A program made the position numbers and the translations under genes. DNA of 64,000 nucleotides. Origin: Fimbriimonadales bacterium (lineage in GTDB: Bacteria > Armatimonadota > Fimbriimonadia > Fimbriimonadales > ATM1). The stretch spans positions 1-64,000 of the forward strand of contig JAHCHL010000015.1 in assembly GCA_026129745.1 (NCBI GenBank), written 5' to 3'. Below the pieces are notes generated by a model, which was not told the DNA's origin, ran no database searches, and saw only the letters and a list, made by a program, of their open reading frames with translations. Position 1 is the stretch's first letter; each line of letters opens with the position of its first letter. This document shows positions 34,454 to 41,866 of the stretch, piece by piece.

Positions 34454-34705
34454 TCAGGTCATTTGGATGCAGCCAGTATCATCATCTCTGCAGCAGGCAA
34501 ACTCTTCGGGTCCGACATGCGATGCGCTACGTGATTTTACTTTGCAAACACCATTTTCCCAACAGTCAACAGGACCAGAAGGCAACGGAACTCCATTGCA
34601 CGGTGGGACGACCTGAGTTTCAGCAACTGTACTCAACAGCGCTACCAGTATCCCGATAAGTGTTGCCATAGCCACGACCTTTTTGAACTCTCTTGTCGTT
34701 TTCAT
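34454..34705 (-). CDS. Small Cys-rich secreted protein, 83 aa
   Basis: A signal peptide (about residues 8-30, MATLIGILVALLSTVAET) precedes a short mature region with six cysteines (PPCNG, DCWENGVC, ACCRDDDTGC). That density suggests disulfides or metal binding. It sits between a prepilin and two membrane proteins on the minus strand. The pattern recalls NVEALA-like secreted peptides of other bacteria but I cannot claim a match. Ribosome binding is plausible from GGAGGAAAG about eight bases before the ATG. Confidence 0.6.
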   Translation of the reverse strand: MKTTREFKKVVAMATLIGILVALLSTVAETQVVPPCNGVPLPSGPVDCWENGVCKVKSRSASHVGPEEFACCRDDDTGCIQMT

Positions 34706-34746
34706 GTGCTACTTTCCTCCTTCGTATGCGGTTCAAAAAGACAGTC

Positions 34747-35352
34747 TTACGAATCTGGTGGATCAGACCACCAAGTTAGAACGGCCCCGTTTCCAGAGCG
34801 AAATCTGTTGACGAGCTGACCGCTAAGCAAAACGGCCAAGCCTCGTTTGCTAAGAAACTGCGCAGTAAATCGTGTACCCTTTGGATTGCAATAGGGATCA
34901 CAAAAGAGCACTGCATTGTCTCGGTACTCCATTAGATAGTGTTCAAGATTCGATCCACTGCCAGCAACTCTTGCCGGGTCATACCACGGCGGAGCATAAA
35001 AGACGTCACCGGCGATGCTGCCGCCCGGCCCTGTTTCGAAAATGGTCTGGTCAAAGCCGCAAGGGCTATGGACGACATTTCGGCCAAGTCCAAGATAAGT
35101 GTTCGTCCAATGCTCGAACGTAGGCAATCCCATTTGGGCCAACGTCCCAAAGTTTCCTCCTCCGTCCCAATTGCTTCGGTAGATTTCCACCGCCAAATGT
35201 AATTGTCTTAGATTGGAAGTCGCGACGTTGACTCTGCTTCTGTTCTTTGCTGCAAGAAAGACAGGCGTCAGCAACGCAGCGGTGATTGCAATGATCGCCA
35301 ATGCGATAAGCGCTTCCAAGATCGTGAAACCGCGATACTTGTTCTTGTTCAT
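34747..35352 (-). CDS. Prepilin-like protein (type IV / type II secretion pseudopilin), 201 aa
   Basis: The N-terminus YRGFTILEALIALAIIAIT is a classic prepilin signal: a short basic leader, Gly-Phe at the cleavage site, Glu at position 5 of the mature protein, and a hydrophobic helix. A prepilin peptidase would process it. The rest is a globular pseudopilin domain of about 160 residues with several aromatic and Cys residues. The preceding gene (35349) overlaps its start by four bases, so translation is coupled. Its partner small Cys-rich protein lies downstream. Confidence 0.85.
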   Translation of the reverse strand: MNKNKYRGFTILEALIALAIIAITAALLTPVFLAAKNRSRVNVATSNLRQLHLAVEIYRSNWDGGGNFGTLAQMGLPTFEHWTNTYLGLGRNVVHSPCGFDQTIFETGPGGSIAGDVFYAPPWYDPARVAGSGSNLEHYLMEYRDNAVLFCDPYCNPKGTRFTAQFLSKRGLAVLLSGQLVNRFRSGNGAVLTWWSDPPDS

Positions 35353-35924
35353 TGTTGACCTGCCTTCTTGCCTTCGATGAAATCTGAAAAAGATTGCGAA
35401 TGTTTTGGGACTTCGACCGCCACACCCTTCACGATCCGTGCAATTTGCGGAGGCCTTTGGGCGAACTCACTGGCGTATGGACTAAAGTCAATGTTGGCGA
35501 TCAGACGAAGGTTCGGGATGCTCTTGACCTTTTGCTGAAACTCGGTCGATGGCTCAGCTGCAAGGATGACTACCGTCACGTCTTTGACTTCTTGCAGGAC
35601 ATCAAAGAACCATTTCGATCCGCAACAGTCGGCAGGAATGCTAACGAGCAAGTAGTCGGCTTCAATCTCGATCTTCTGACCAAACATGTCTACTTGCGGC
35701 AAAGCTATTTTTGAATCTATGATCTTCTCGTTCCATTGGTAATGCGGCTGGATGTTTCGAGGGTTTACGGTCAATGCTTGCCCCGAGATCTTGGGTGAAA
35801 CTGCGCAAGACAAGAAGATCGCTGCCCCCACTACGAACACAATCCAAGCGATAACCGATCCGCTTTGGCGCCCTAGTTCTCCAGCGCCATTTTGTTCGGA
35901 AGTTAGTCGCATTCGAGGAATCAT
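35349..35924 (-). CDS. Hypothetical membrane protein with a CC motif, possible thioredoxin-fold, 191 aa
   Basis: A hydrophobic segment near residues 22-42 (SVIAWIVFVVGAAIFLSCAV) anchors a domain outside the cytoplasm. The phrase LLVSIPADCCGSKWFFDVL and the following alternating strands look like a thioredoxin-like fold with a CC dipeptide at the usual CxxC place, as in some electron-transfer or peroxiredoxin-type proteins. This is inference. The start at 35924 has an AGGAAGC site before it. It is translationally linked to the prepilin gene and may help fold or oxidise its Cys-rich neighbours. Confidence 0.5.
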   Translation of the reverse strand: MIPRMRLTSEQNGAGELGRQSGSVIAWIVFVVGAAIFLSCAVSPKISGQALTVNPRNIQPHYQWNEKIIDSKIALPQVDMFGQKIEIEADYLLVSIPADCCGSKWFFDVLQEVKDVTVVILAAEPSTEFQQKVKSIPNLRLIANIDFSPYASEFAQRPPQIARIVKGVAVEVPKHSQSFSDFIEGKKAGQQ

Positions 35925-36103
35925 GCCAGTTCAGCTTCCTGAAGCCATAATAACACAACCACAGACAGGGTAGACGGCGACAAAAAAAACTAGTACAAAT
36001 ACCTGGAATGTGTGACTAATTGATCTTCTCTCCACGCCACTCCGGAATCGATACCCAGCATCGGGCAGGCTTGCTTGAAATGCGAAAGGTATAACGCTCA
36101 TCC

Positions 36104-36667
36104 GTGACTCCGCGGGTTGGCGTCTTGGCTCTCCAGGGCGATTTTCAAAAACACTTAGACATGCTCGGCGCGATGGGCGTCGAGGCGGGCGCGGTTCGTT
36201 CGGTTGATCAACTAACCGAATGTGATCGGCTCATCATTCCAGGCGGCGAATCCACGACGCTCGAAATCCTATTGAAGTCGAGCGGTCTGGATGAAGCGAT
36301 TCTCAGTCGAGCGAAAAAAGGCATGCCGATTTGGGGGACGTGTATGGGGATGATTCTGTTAGCGCGCGAAATCGAAGGCAGGAAACAGTTTTCGTTCGGC
36401 TTGCTCGATGCAGTGGTGCGGAGGAATGCGTTCGGAAGGCAAGTGTTTTCTTTTGAGGCGGATATAGATTTCAAGGGATTCGATTCGCCGTTTCATGCCG
36501 TGTTCATCCGCGCGCCGATCGTCGTGTCGTATGGATCGGAGGTGGAGGAATTGGCGGAATACGATGGCAAGACGGTCGCAGTCAGACAGGCAAAAATTCT
36601 CGGCACCGCGTTTCATCCGGAATTGACGGCCGACACGCGAGTGCATGAGTTGTTTTTGAAGATGTGA
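36104..36667 (+). CDS. pdxT: Pyridoxal 5'-phosphate synthase glutaminase subunit PdxT
   Basis: Produces ammonia from glutamine for PdxS, the PLP synthase. A class I glutaminase: VGVLALQGDFQKH at the start, IPGGESTTLEIL, the nucleophile Cys in GTCMGMILLA and the His and Glu of the triad in FHPELTAD. The 187-residue length is normal. GTG at 36104 is the start. PdxS is not in this window, so the two subunits are encoded apart here. Confidence 0.95.
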   Translation: MTPRVGVLALQGDFQKHLDMLGAMGVEAGAVRSVDQLTECDRLIIPGGESTTLEILLKSSGLDEAILSRAKKGMPIWGTCMGMILLAREIEGRKQFSFGLLDAVVRRNAFGRQVFSFEADIDFKGFDSPFHAVFIRAPIVVSYGSEVEELAEYDGKTVAVRQAKILGTAFHPELTADTRVHELFLKM

Positions 36668-36674
36668 CGTAGTC

Positions 36675-37772
36675 TCAGCCGCCGCGCCAAAAACGAATCA
36701 GCTCTTCTTCGTTTTCGATAGCGTCGCGTCCTGCCCGCTTGACTCGAAACCGAACATCAGGATGGGGATAGATCTGGTCGAGCGCGATAAGGGCTGCGAC
36801 ACGCACTTGCCGGTTTGGGTCGCTCAACTGCGCGACGAAAATGTCTTTGTTTTCTTCGGTTATGTAGTTTGAAGAAGCACGTATCGCGGCTGCTCGTGCA
36901 GCAGAGGTTCTCGCGTTGCGAATGATTCCCAAGAGTTTTGGAAACTCGCGTGATCGAAGTGGTATCTCGATCCAAACGGTTTCTTCCGGATCGTGCGTCG
37001 CATCGAAGTGGTCGAAAAACTCCCAGAACTTTTGGTAGCCGGGCTCGCCTGTGATGATGGCAGTCGTGGTTAGGATTAGTGACTTGCGTTCCGGATTCTC
37101 ACCCCCGAGTTGCAGCAACCGTGGCTCAATCGTTGAGACGTAGAAACTTGCATATTCAGGAAAGATCTTGATTTGGGTTGGATGTCGTGGCGCAAAGTAC
37201 CGAAGGGCCGAGACAAAAATGGGCTTAGGGTCGAAGGCGTATGCTTGTGCGAGCACTGCGGATGCCCTTTCATGTGGCGTTGTGCCAATAAGTGTGTAGT
37301 TGCCAACTGGCAGACTTGGTGCCTGCGATGGTGTTCCAAACTTCCATTGATCGCTTGACTCACTAACAAAGAATGTCCCTGCAGCTCCCGTTCCAATGAG
37401 CCGGTTGGGCCCGAAAGGACGATATAACGCAAGTAAGTACAGCGTATCTTTGCTGAACAGGTCAGGCCCGTAAGGTGTGGACCGACTCTCAAATGCCACG
37501 CCTGTAATCTGCTGGCCGATTTCTCCCTTTATAACGAGCTTCGGTCTAAAAACTTGCCGGTCTACCCTTCCATTACGAATTGTCTCGGTAAGGTTCCCAT
37601 TTTCGTCCGCGCTTACCACATCTGCTTCATACTGACCTGCGTAACCGATGTACTCCGCGACGACAATAGCATCGGCGGTTTCGATTAATTTGTCTGGGTC
37701 GTGGTAAGGATAGACAGAGTTCGGAAATTGCGATGAGACGTTGAATATGAGAGTTGCAATGATCGGAAGCAT
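36675..37772 (-). CDS. Hypothetical secreted protein with C-terminal HEAT-like helices, 365 aa
   Basis: Signal-like N-terminus (MLPIIATLIFNVSSQF). The first two thirds are beta-rich; the last third has repeated helical phrases (AARAAAIRASSNYI, DPNRQVRVAALIALDQIYPHPD) that look like HEAT repeats. The sequence IVVAEYIG near the start is the sort seen in tiny surface domains, but no family is recognised. The ATG at 37772 follows an AGGAG site (cccaggagaaatctcATG) with a good spacing. The upstream gene overlaps its start by 88 bases on the same strand. Confidence 0.6.
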   Translation of the reverse strand: MLPIIATLIFNVSSQFPNSVYPYHDPDKLIETADAIVVAEYIGYAGQYEADVVSADENGNLTETIRNGRVDRQVFRPKLVIKGEIGQQITGVAFESRSTPYGPDLFSKDTLYLLALYRPFGPNRLIGTGAAGTFFVSESSDQWKFGTPSQAPSLPVGNYTLIGTTPHERASAVLAQAYAFDPKPIFVSALRYFAPRHPTQIKIFPEYASFYVSTIEPRLLQLGGENPERKSLILTTTAIITGEPGYQKFWEFFDHFDATHDPEETVWIEIPLRSREFPKLLGIIRNARTSAARAAAIRASSNYITEENKDIFVAQLSDPNRQVRVAALIALDQIYPHPDVRFRVKRAGRDAIENEEELIRFWRGG

Positions 37773-39250
37773 GAGATTTCTCCTGGGGGCCCGTGTGAAA
37801 TCGAGCCGTCGTCGTAGAAAATGAGTTCAAAAGAGACCAAGAAGATCGCCGGAACTGCGGATGTCGACGTAGCCTTTGTTCCTGCGTAGTATTCGTGATC
37901 GAGCGAAAACGGATTGCCATGAATTGGATTGTTCCAATACTCGACTAAGATGTAAAGCCAGTCGGGACCCATTACACCGTGCTGTCCGTAATCCCCAAAA
38001 TCGTGGCTGCCGAATACGGAGTGCGTGAAAGGAATGTTTCCGGCTCGCCTCGTTACCCAGCGTTCGTCTTCCGTATTGACAACGAATCCCGATGGAACTC
38101 CCTCCGGCCATCGCTCTTGAACCCATACCCCTGGCATGCCTTGGCCCAGGGTATCAGTCAAGAGTAGGAAATCGACCCTCGCCTGGTAGTCCGGAAAATC
38201 GCCGAAGTCGAAAGGGATCGGTGGATCGCCGAGCGGCGTAAGCGAAGTTGGACGATGGGCGACAAAGCAGGCATACTTGATCCCATTAGTGTTTGGATTA
38301 AGGTGCGCATAGTAGTCTCCGCTTTTGTCTGTTATGTCACCTGCGGGGGGTGGATTCGGCAACGTTTCACCCGGCGAGTAAGCGTAGTTGGCGATAACTT
38401 GAAGCTCGCTGGTCGAATTGGGTTGCGCCGCAATGAGAGCCCATGTCGCGCTGGGCAGGCCCCTTGTTGCTCTCGGATCGACTTGGTTGTCCAGATCGCT
38501 GAGTTCGTTGTCCGGATTGAGGAACACACCTGGCGCGCTCAGCGAATACCAGATCTTGATTTCTGCGGGCTGAGTCCATAACGGCCTCGCCTTGAACACG
38601 TTGACGGGCTGCGTCTTGTCGTTCGGTCTGAAGTTCTTCTTGTCTCGATGGTCGAACGGGTTGTAGTCGAAGTCCGTGCAATACCATGGAAACTTAGCGT
38701 TAGGCGTTGGTGGGTCGAATCCAAAATTCGGATGTTTGGTAAACACCGACGCGGAAGCATCTTGGTGAGTTGTGACCACAAGCGGCCCACCATACACAAA
38801 GACACTCGCATGGAAAGTCTGATTGTAGTGCTCGGTTTCACCTTCTACGACACGTACGCGCAACGCCAAATCGAAGCGGCCGTTCTGTTCGTTATCCCTC
38901 GTGAACTTCATACACATGAAGTTCGGCTTGTGGTTGAGCGGCTGGGAAGTGCTTGCCGCCGAGAGTTGTAAGCCGCCTGGATTCGAGACGACGCTTCCGA
39001 TCACATTCCACTCCGGCAGAACCGCTATCGGCGGGTCTGGCAAGCATATGACGCCCACGACCTTGTAGGCGTTACTCGATTCATCCCACTGAACCCCGCA
39101 AGCGCCGATGGCCGGGTTCTCCGACGAATCATTTTGCAAGGTCACGTCCACGTCCCGGTGAGGCTGCTCCGTTAATCCTCCGTGCGCGCTAACGGATTGG
39201 GCGAGCATCGCCCCCCCAGAGACATACAAAAGTACTCTAATCACCCGCAT
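37685..39250 (-). CDS. Hypothetical secreted protein, 521 aa
   Basis: A signal peptide (residues about 1-22, LLYVSGGAMLAQSVSAHG) leads into a beta-rich domain of about 470 residues; no enzymatic motif is recognised. Phrases such as GPPLDNQVDPRATRGL and PPAGDITDKSGDYYAHLNPN suggest carbohydrate-binding or calcium-binding-like loops only in a general way. Its last 29 or so residues overlap the next gene by 88 bases, so the natural end may be near FFYDDGSISHGPP and the tail could reflect a small frameshift. A leaderless-type promoter precedes it (39259-39289). Confidence 0.55.
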   Translation of the reverse strand: MRVIRVLLYVSGGAMLAQSVSAHGGLTEQPHRDVDVTLQNDSSENPAIGACGVQWDESSNAYKVVGVICLPDPPIAVLPEWNVIGSVVSNPGGLQLSAASTSQPLNHKPNFMCMKFTRDNEQNGRFDLALRVRVVEGETEHYNQTFHASVFVYGGPLVVTTHQDASASVFTKHPNFGFDPPTPNAKFPWYCTDFDYNPFDHRDKKNFRPNDKTQPVNVFKARPLWTQPAEIKIWYSLSAPGVFLNPDNELSDLDNQVDPRATRGLPSATWALIAAQPNSTSELQVIANYAYSPGETLPNPPPAGDITDKSGDYYAHLNPNTNGIKYACFVAHRPTSLTPLGDPPIPFDFGDFPDYQARVDFLLLTDTLGQGMPGVWVQERWPEGVPSGFVVNTEDERWVTRRAGNIPFTHSVFGSHDFGDYGQHGVMGPDWLYILVEYWNNPIHGNPFSLDHEYYAGTKATSTSAVPAIFLVSFELIFYDDGSISHGPPGEISCFRSLQLSYSTSHRNFRTLSILTTTQTN

Positions 39251-39258
39251 TTCTCAAT

Positions 39259-39289
39259 AGTATACTATAAACTATCTGGGTCCAGTCAA
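39259..39289 (-). promoter_or_regulatory. Candidate promoter, nearly leaderless, for the 521-aa secreted protein
   Basis: On the minus strand TTGACT (39289-39284) precedes TATACT (39264-39259) by 19 nt, with only eight bases from the -10 box to the ATG at 39250. If correct, the transcript is leaderless or nearly so. The promoter lies within the last codons of gltX and just beyond. Confidence 0.4.
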
Positions 39290-40762
39290 TTCGATTGCTC
39301 TATTCAATCTCGCGCTCATCCGTGACGAACCCAATAGCGACATGAGTTCAAACAAACCTGGCCCGAATGTCTTTCCGGTTAATGCGACGCGGGTCGGATG
39401 GATCGCCTGTGCGCGCTTTTCCAATCCCAATTGTTGCACCGCTTTGCCGATCAACGCATCGCAATCCTCGACCGAAATCGCATTGCGTCCAGAAAGCTCA
39501 CTCAATAAGAACTCGTAAAGCGACTTCGCGTGCGGCTGGCCAAACCACTTTGCAGCGGCATCGGGATCGATCGAAACTTCATTGACGAAAAAGAACTCGC
39601 ACGCTTCGCAAAAGTCGGAGAGCAGCTTCACGCGCTCCTGTTCCAACACCAGCGCGCGAGTAGCATACTCTCGGTCTTGCAATCCTTTTAAGAATGAACG
39701 ATGGCATGGCTTTTTTATGTATTCTTCATCCTGCGAAGTTTCATGAAACGCCTTGACTGAGTCGTATAGCTCGTCAGGTGACAGGTTGCGCAGGTGCACG
39801 CCGTTCATCCATTGAAGTTTTGTGATGTCGAAAACGCCCGGCGAAGGTTGCAATCCGTGTAATGAAAATGCGTCTTGCATTTCCTCCAGCGACATCACTT
39901 CGCGATCGCCACCCGGTGACCACCCGATGAGCGCGATGTAATTCGCGACCGCCGCGCCGAGATATCCCTTCTCTCGATAATCCAAACAACGCGTGTCGCC
40001 ATGTCGCTTGCTTAGTTTCGATCCGTCCGGCCCTTTGATCACGGGTACGTGAACGAAAATCGGCGGAGTCCATCCGAGCGCGTCATATAAGACGATGTGC
40101 TTCGGAGTCGAGGAAATCCACTCTTCACCGCGAATCACATGCGTGATCTCTTCGCGATGATCGTCGACGACGTTGGCAAGATGGTATGTCGGCCAGCCGT
40201 CTGCTTTCAAGAGCACTTGGTCGTCGATCAGCGCAGCATCGTATTCGACTCGACCGCGTATCGAATCGCTGAACGCGATCTTTCCATCGAGTGGCATTGC
40301 AAGTCGCACGACGAACGGCGTTCCTGCTGCAATCAGCGACTCGGCTTCCGATGGATCGCGCTCTCTGCATCTGCGGTTGTATCCGGTCGGTAGTTTGTTG
40401 ATGCGCTGATACTCGCGCATTTTCTCAAGCTCTTCGGGTGTGCAAAAACAGCGGTACGCTTTTCCTTTCGCGATCAAGTCGTCGGCGATCTCGCGATAAG
40501 TCGACAGTCGCTCGCTTTGAAAGTACGGTGCGTGCGGGCCACCGACTTCCGGTCCTTCGTCCCATTCGATCCCCAGCCAGCGCAAGCTTTCTAAAATGTC
40601 TTCGAGTGCGCCCTCGACCGCACGCGCCCGATCTGTGTCTTCAATGCGAACGATGAACTTGCCGCCCTCTTTGCGCGCAAGCAAGAAGTTGAAGAGAGCG
40701 GTGCGAATGTTGCCAACGTGCGGACTTCCGGTCGGTGAGGGTGCGTAGCGAACGCGAACCAT
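39272..40762 (-). CDS. gltX: Glutamyl-tRNA synthetase
   Basis: Class I aminoacyl-tRNA synthetase. The HIGH-like motif is SPTGSPHVGNIRTAL, and the KMSKS-like motif is KLSKRHGDT; both are complete. The 496-residue length and the C-terminal anticodon-binding domain (RAIELTGPR end) are normal. No zinc-binding Cys cluster of the longer forms is obvious. The ATG at 40762 is clear. It is followed upstream by the M50 protease gene about 12 bp away. Confidence 0.97.
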   Translation of the reverse strand: MVRVRYAPSPTGSPHVGNIRTALFNFLLARKEGGKFIVRIEDTDRARAVEGALEDILESLRWLGIEWDEGPEVGGPHAPYFQSERLSTYREIADDLIAKGKAYRCFCTPEELEKMREYQRINKLPTGYNRRCRERDPSEAESLIAAGTPFVVRLAMPLDGKIAFSDSIRGRVEYDAALIDDQVLLKADGWPTYHLANVVDDHREEITHVIRGEEWISSTPKHIVLYDALGWTPPIFVHVPVIKGPDGSKLSKRHGDTRCLDYREKGYLGAAVANYIALIGWSPGGDREVMSLEEMQDAFSLHGLQPSPGVFDITKLQWMNGVHLRNLSPDELYDSVKAFHETSQDEEYIKKPCHRSFLKGLQDREYATRALVLEQERVKLLSDFCEACEFFFVNEVSIDPDAAAKWFGQPHAKSLYEFLLSELSGRNAISVEDCDALIGKAVQQLGLEKRAQAIHPTRVALTGKTFGPGLFELMSLLGSSRMSARLNRAIELTGPR

Positions 40763-40774
40763 GAGCGTGCAATC

Positions 40775-41866
40775 CTACCCCGTTGCTCGCGCCTGCTGGA
40801 GCATCATGAATTCGTACAAGTTCTCGATGGTCAGCATTCCGACGATACGGTCACCATCCATCACCAGTATCGGGCTTCGATCTCCTTGTGAGAAAATCTG
40901 CATGGCGGCTTCCAAGGAATCGTACGGACTCAACTTGGAGAATTCGCGAAGCATGTGCCCTGCAACGTAATCATTTTCTCCACGCTGCGCCATTCCGCGG
41001 ATGAGCGCTTCTCGCGTAAGGATTCCGTGCGGCACGTCTTCGTAGCAAACTGGAAAGTCTTGCTGTGAACCTTCAAGCAGCATTTGCGAAACTTCTGCGA
41101 GCGTTTGTCCGCCGCTGACTGTGCGGAATCGCGTCATCATTGCATCGGCGACACGGCGGCCTTCGATCAGCGATAGTCCCACTGCCGACTGCGCTTCTTG
41201 ACCTGCGCCGAGAAAAACGAAGACAGCGATCAGTACAAGAATTAAGTTGCCGAAAAAAATTCCGAGTAATCCAAACAGTACGGCAAGTGACTGTCCAACC
41301 GCTGCGGCGATTTGCGTTGCTTTCGCCGGTTCCATCCGCATCGCGAGCAGCGAGCGAAACACGCGGCCGCCGTCCATAGGAAACGCAGGAACCATGTTGA
41401 ACAGCGGCAAGATGACGTTGACGACGAAGATCCCTTCTAAAACCGAATGCTTCGTGAGCGGCACGAAGATGTGTGGCAATTCACCTTTCGTTAGAAACAA
41501 AACGAATCCAGCGACGAGCGCGATTACGACGTTGACGAGCGGCCCGGCAATCGCAATCCAGAACTCTTGCACCGGCTTGGGTCTTCCAGTTAGCATCGCG
41601 ACGCCGCCTATTGGGTAAAGCGTGATGTCTCGCGTGCCAATTCCGAACTGTTTCGCAGTTAGCGCATGACCCAATTCGTGTAGGACGACACTAAGAAAAA
41701 CGAAAGGAAGCAGCACCGCAAGTCTCATCCCTTCTGGAGATGATTGTGCGACGACGATTGCCCAAACGACAAGAAGCAAAAACGTGACGTGAATGCGAAC
41801 TGGAATTCCAGAAACGCTTGCAATCCGAAAAGACCAAGGCGAGGCAGGAGGGTTCTGTTTGCTCAT
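40775..41866 (-). CDS. Site-2 protease (M50) with C-terminal CBS domains, 363 aa
   Basis: An intramembrane zinc metallopeptidase. Zinc ligands are in VVLHELGHALTAKQFG (HExxH) and the second motif NMVPAFPMDGGRV. The N-terminal half has five or six membrane segments. After residue 240 two CBS-type domains follow (MMTFRTVSGGQTLAEV and SPILVMDGDRIVGMLTIENL), which may bind adenine nucleotides and regulate cleavage. It probably processes a membrane-bound regulator; no anti-sigma gene is adjacent. It starts one base after the 650-residue repeat protein stop. Confidence 0.85.
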   Translation of the reverse strand: MSKQNPPASPWSFRIASVSGIPVRIHVTFLLLVVWAIVVAQSSPEGMRLAVLLPFVFLSVVLHELGHALTAKQFGIGTRDITLYPIGGVAMLTGRPKPVQEFWIAIAGPLVNVVIALVAGFVLFLTKGELPHIFVPLTKHSVLEGIFVVNVILPLFNMVPAFPMDGGRVFRSLLAMRMEPAKATQIAAAVGQSLAVLFGLLGIFFGNLILVLIAVFVFLGAGQEAQSAVGLSLIEGRRVADAMMTRFRTVSGGQTLAEVSQMLLEGSQQDFPVCYEDVPHGILTREALIRGMAQRGENDYVAGHMLREFSKLSPYDSLEAAMQIFSQGDRSPILVMDGDRIVGMLTIENLYEFMMLQQARATG

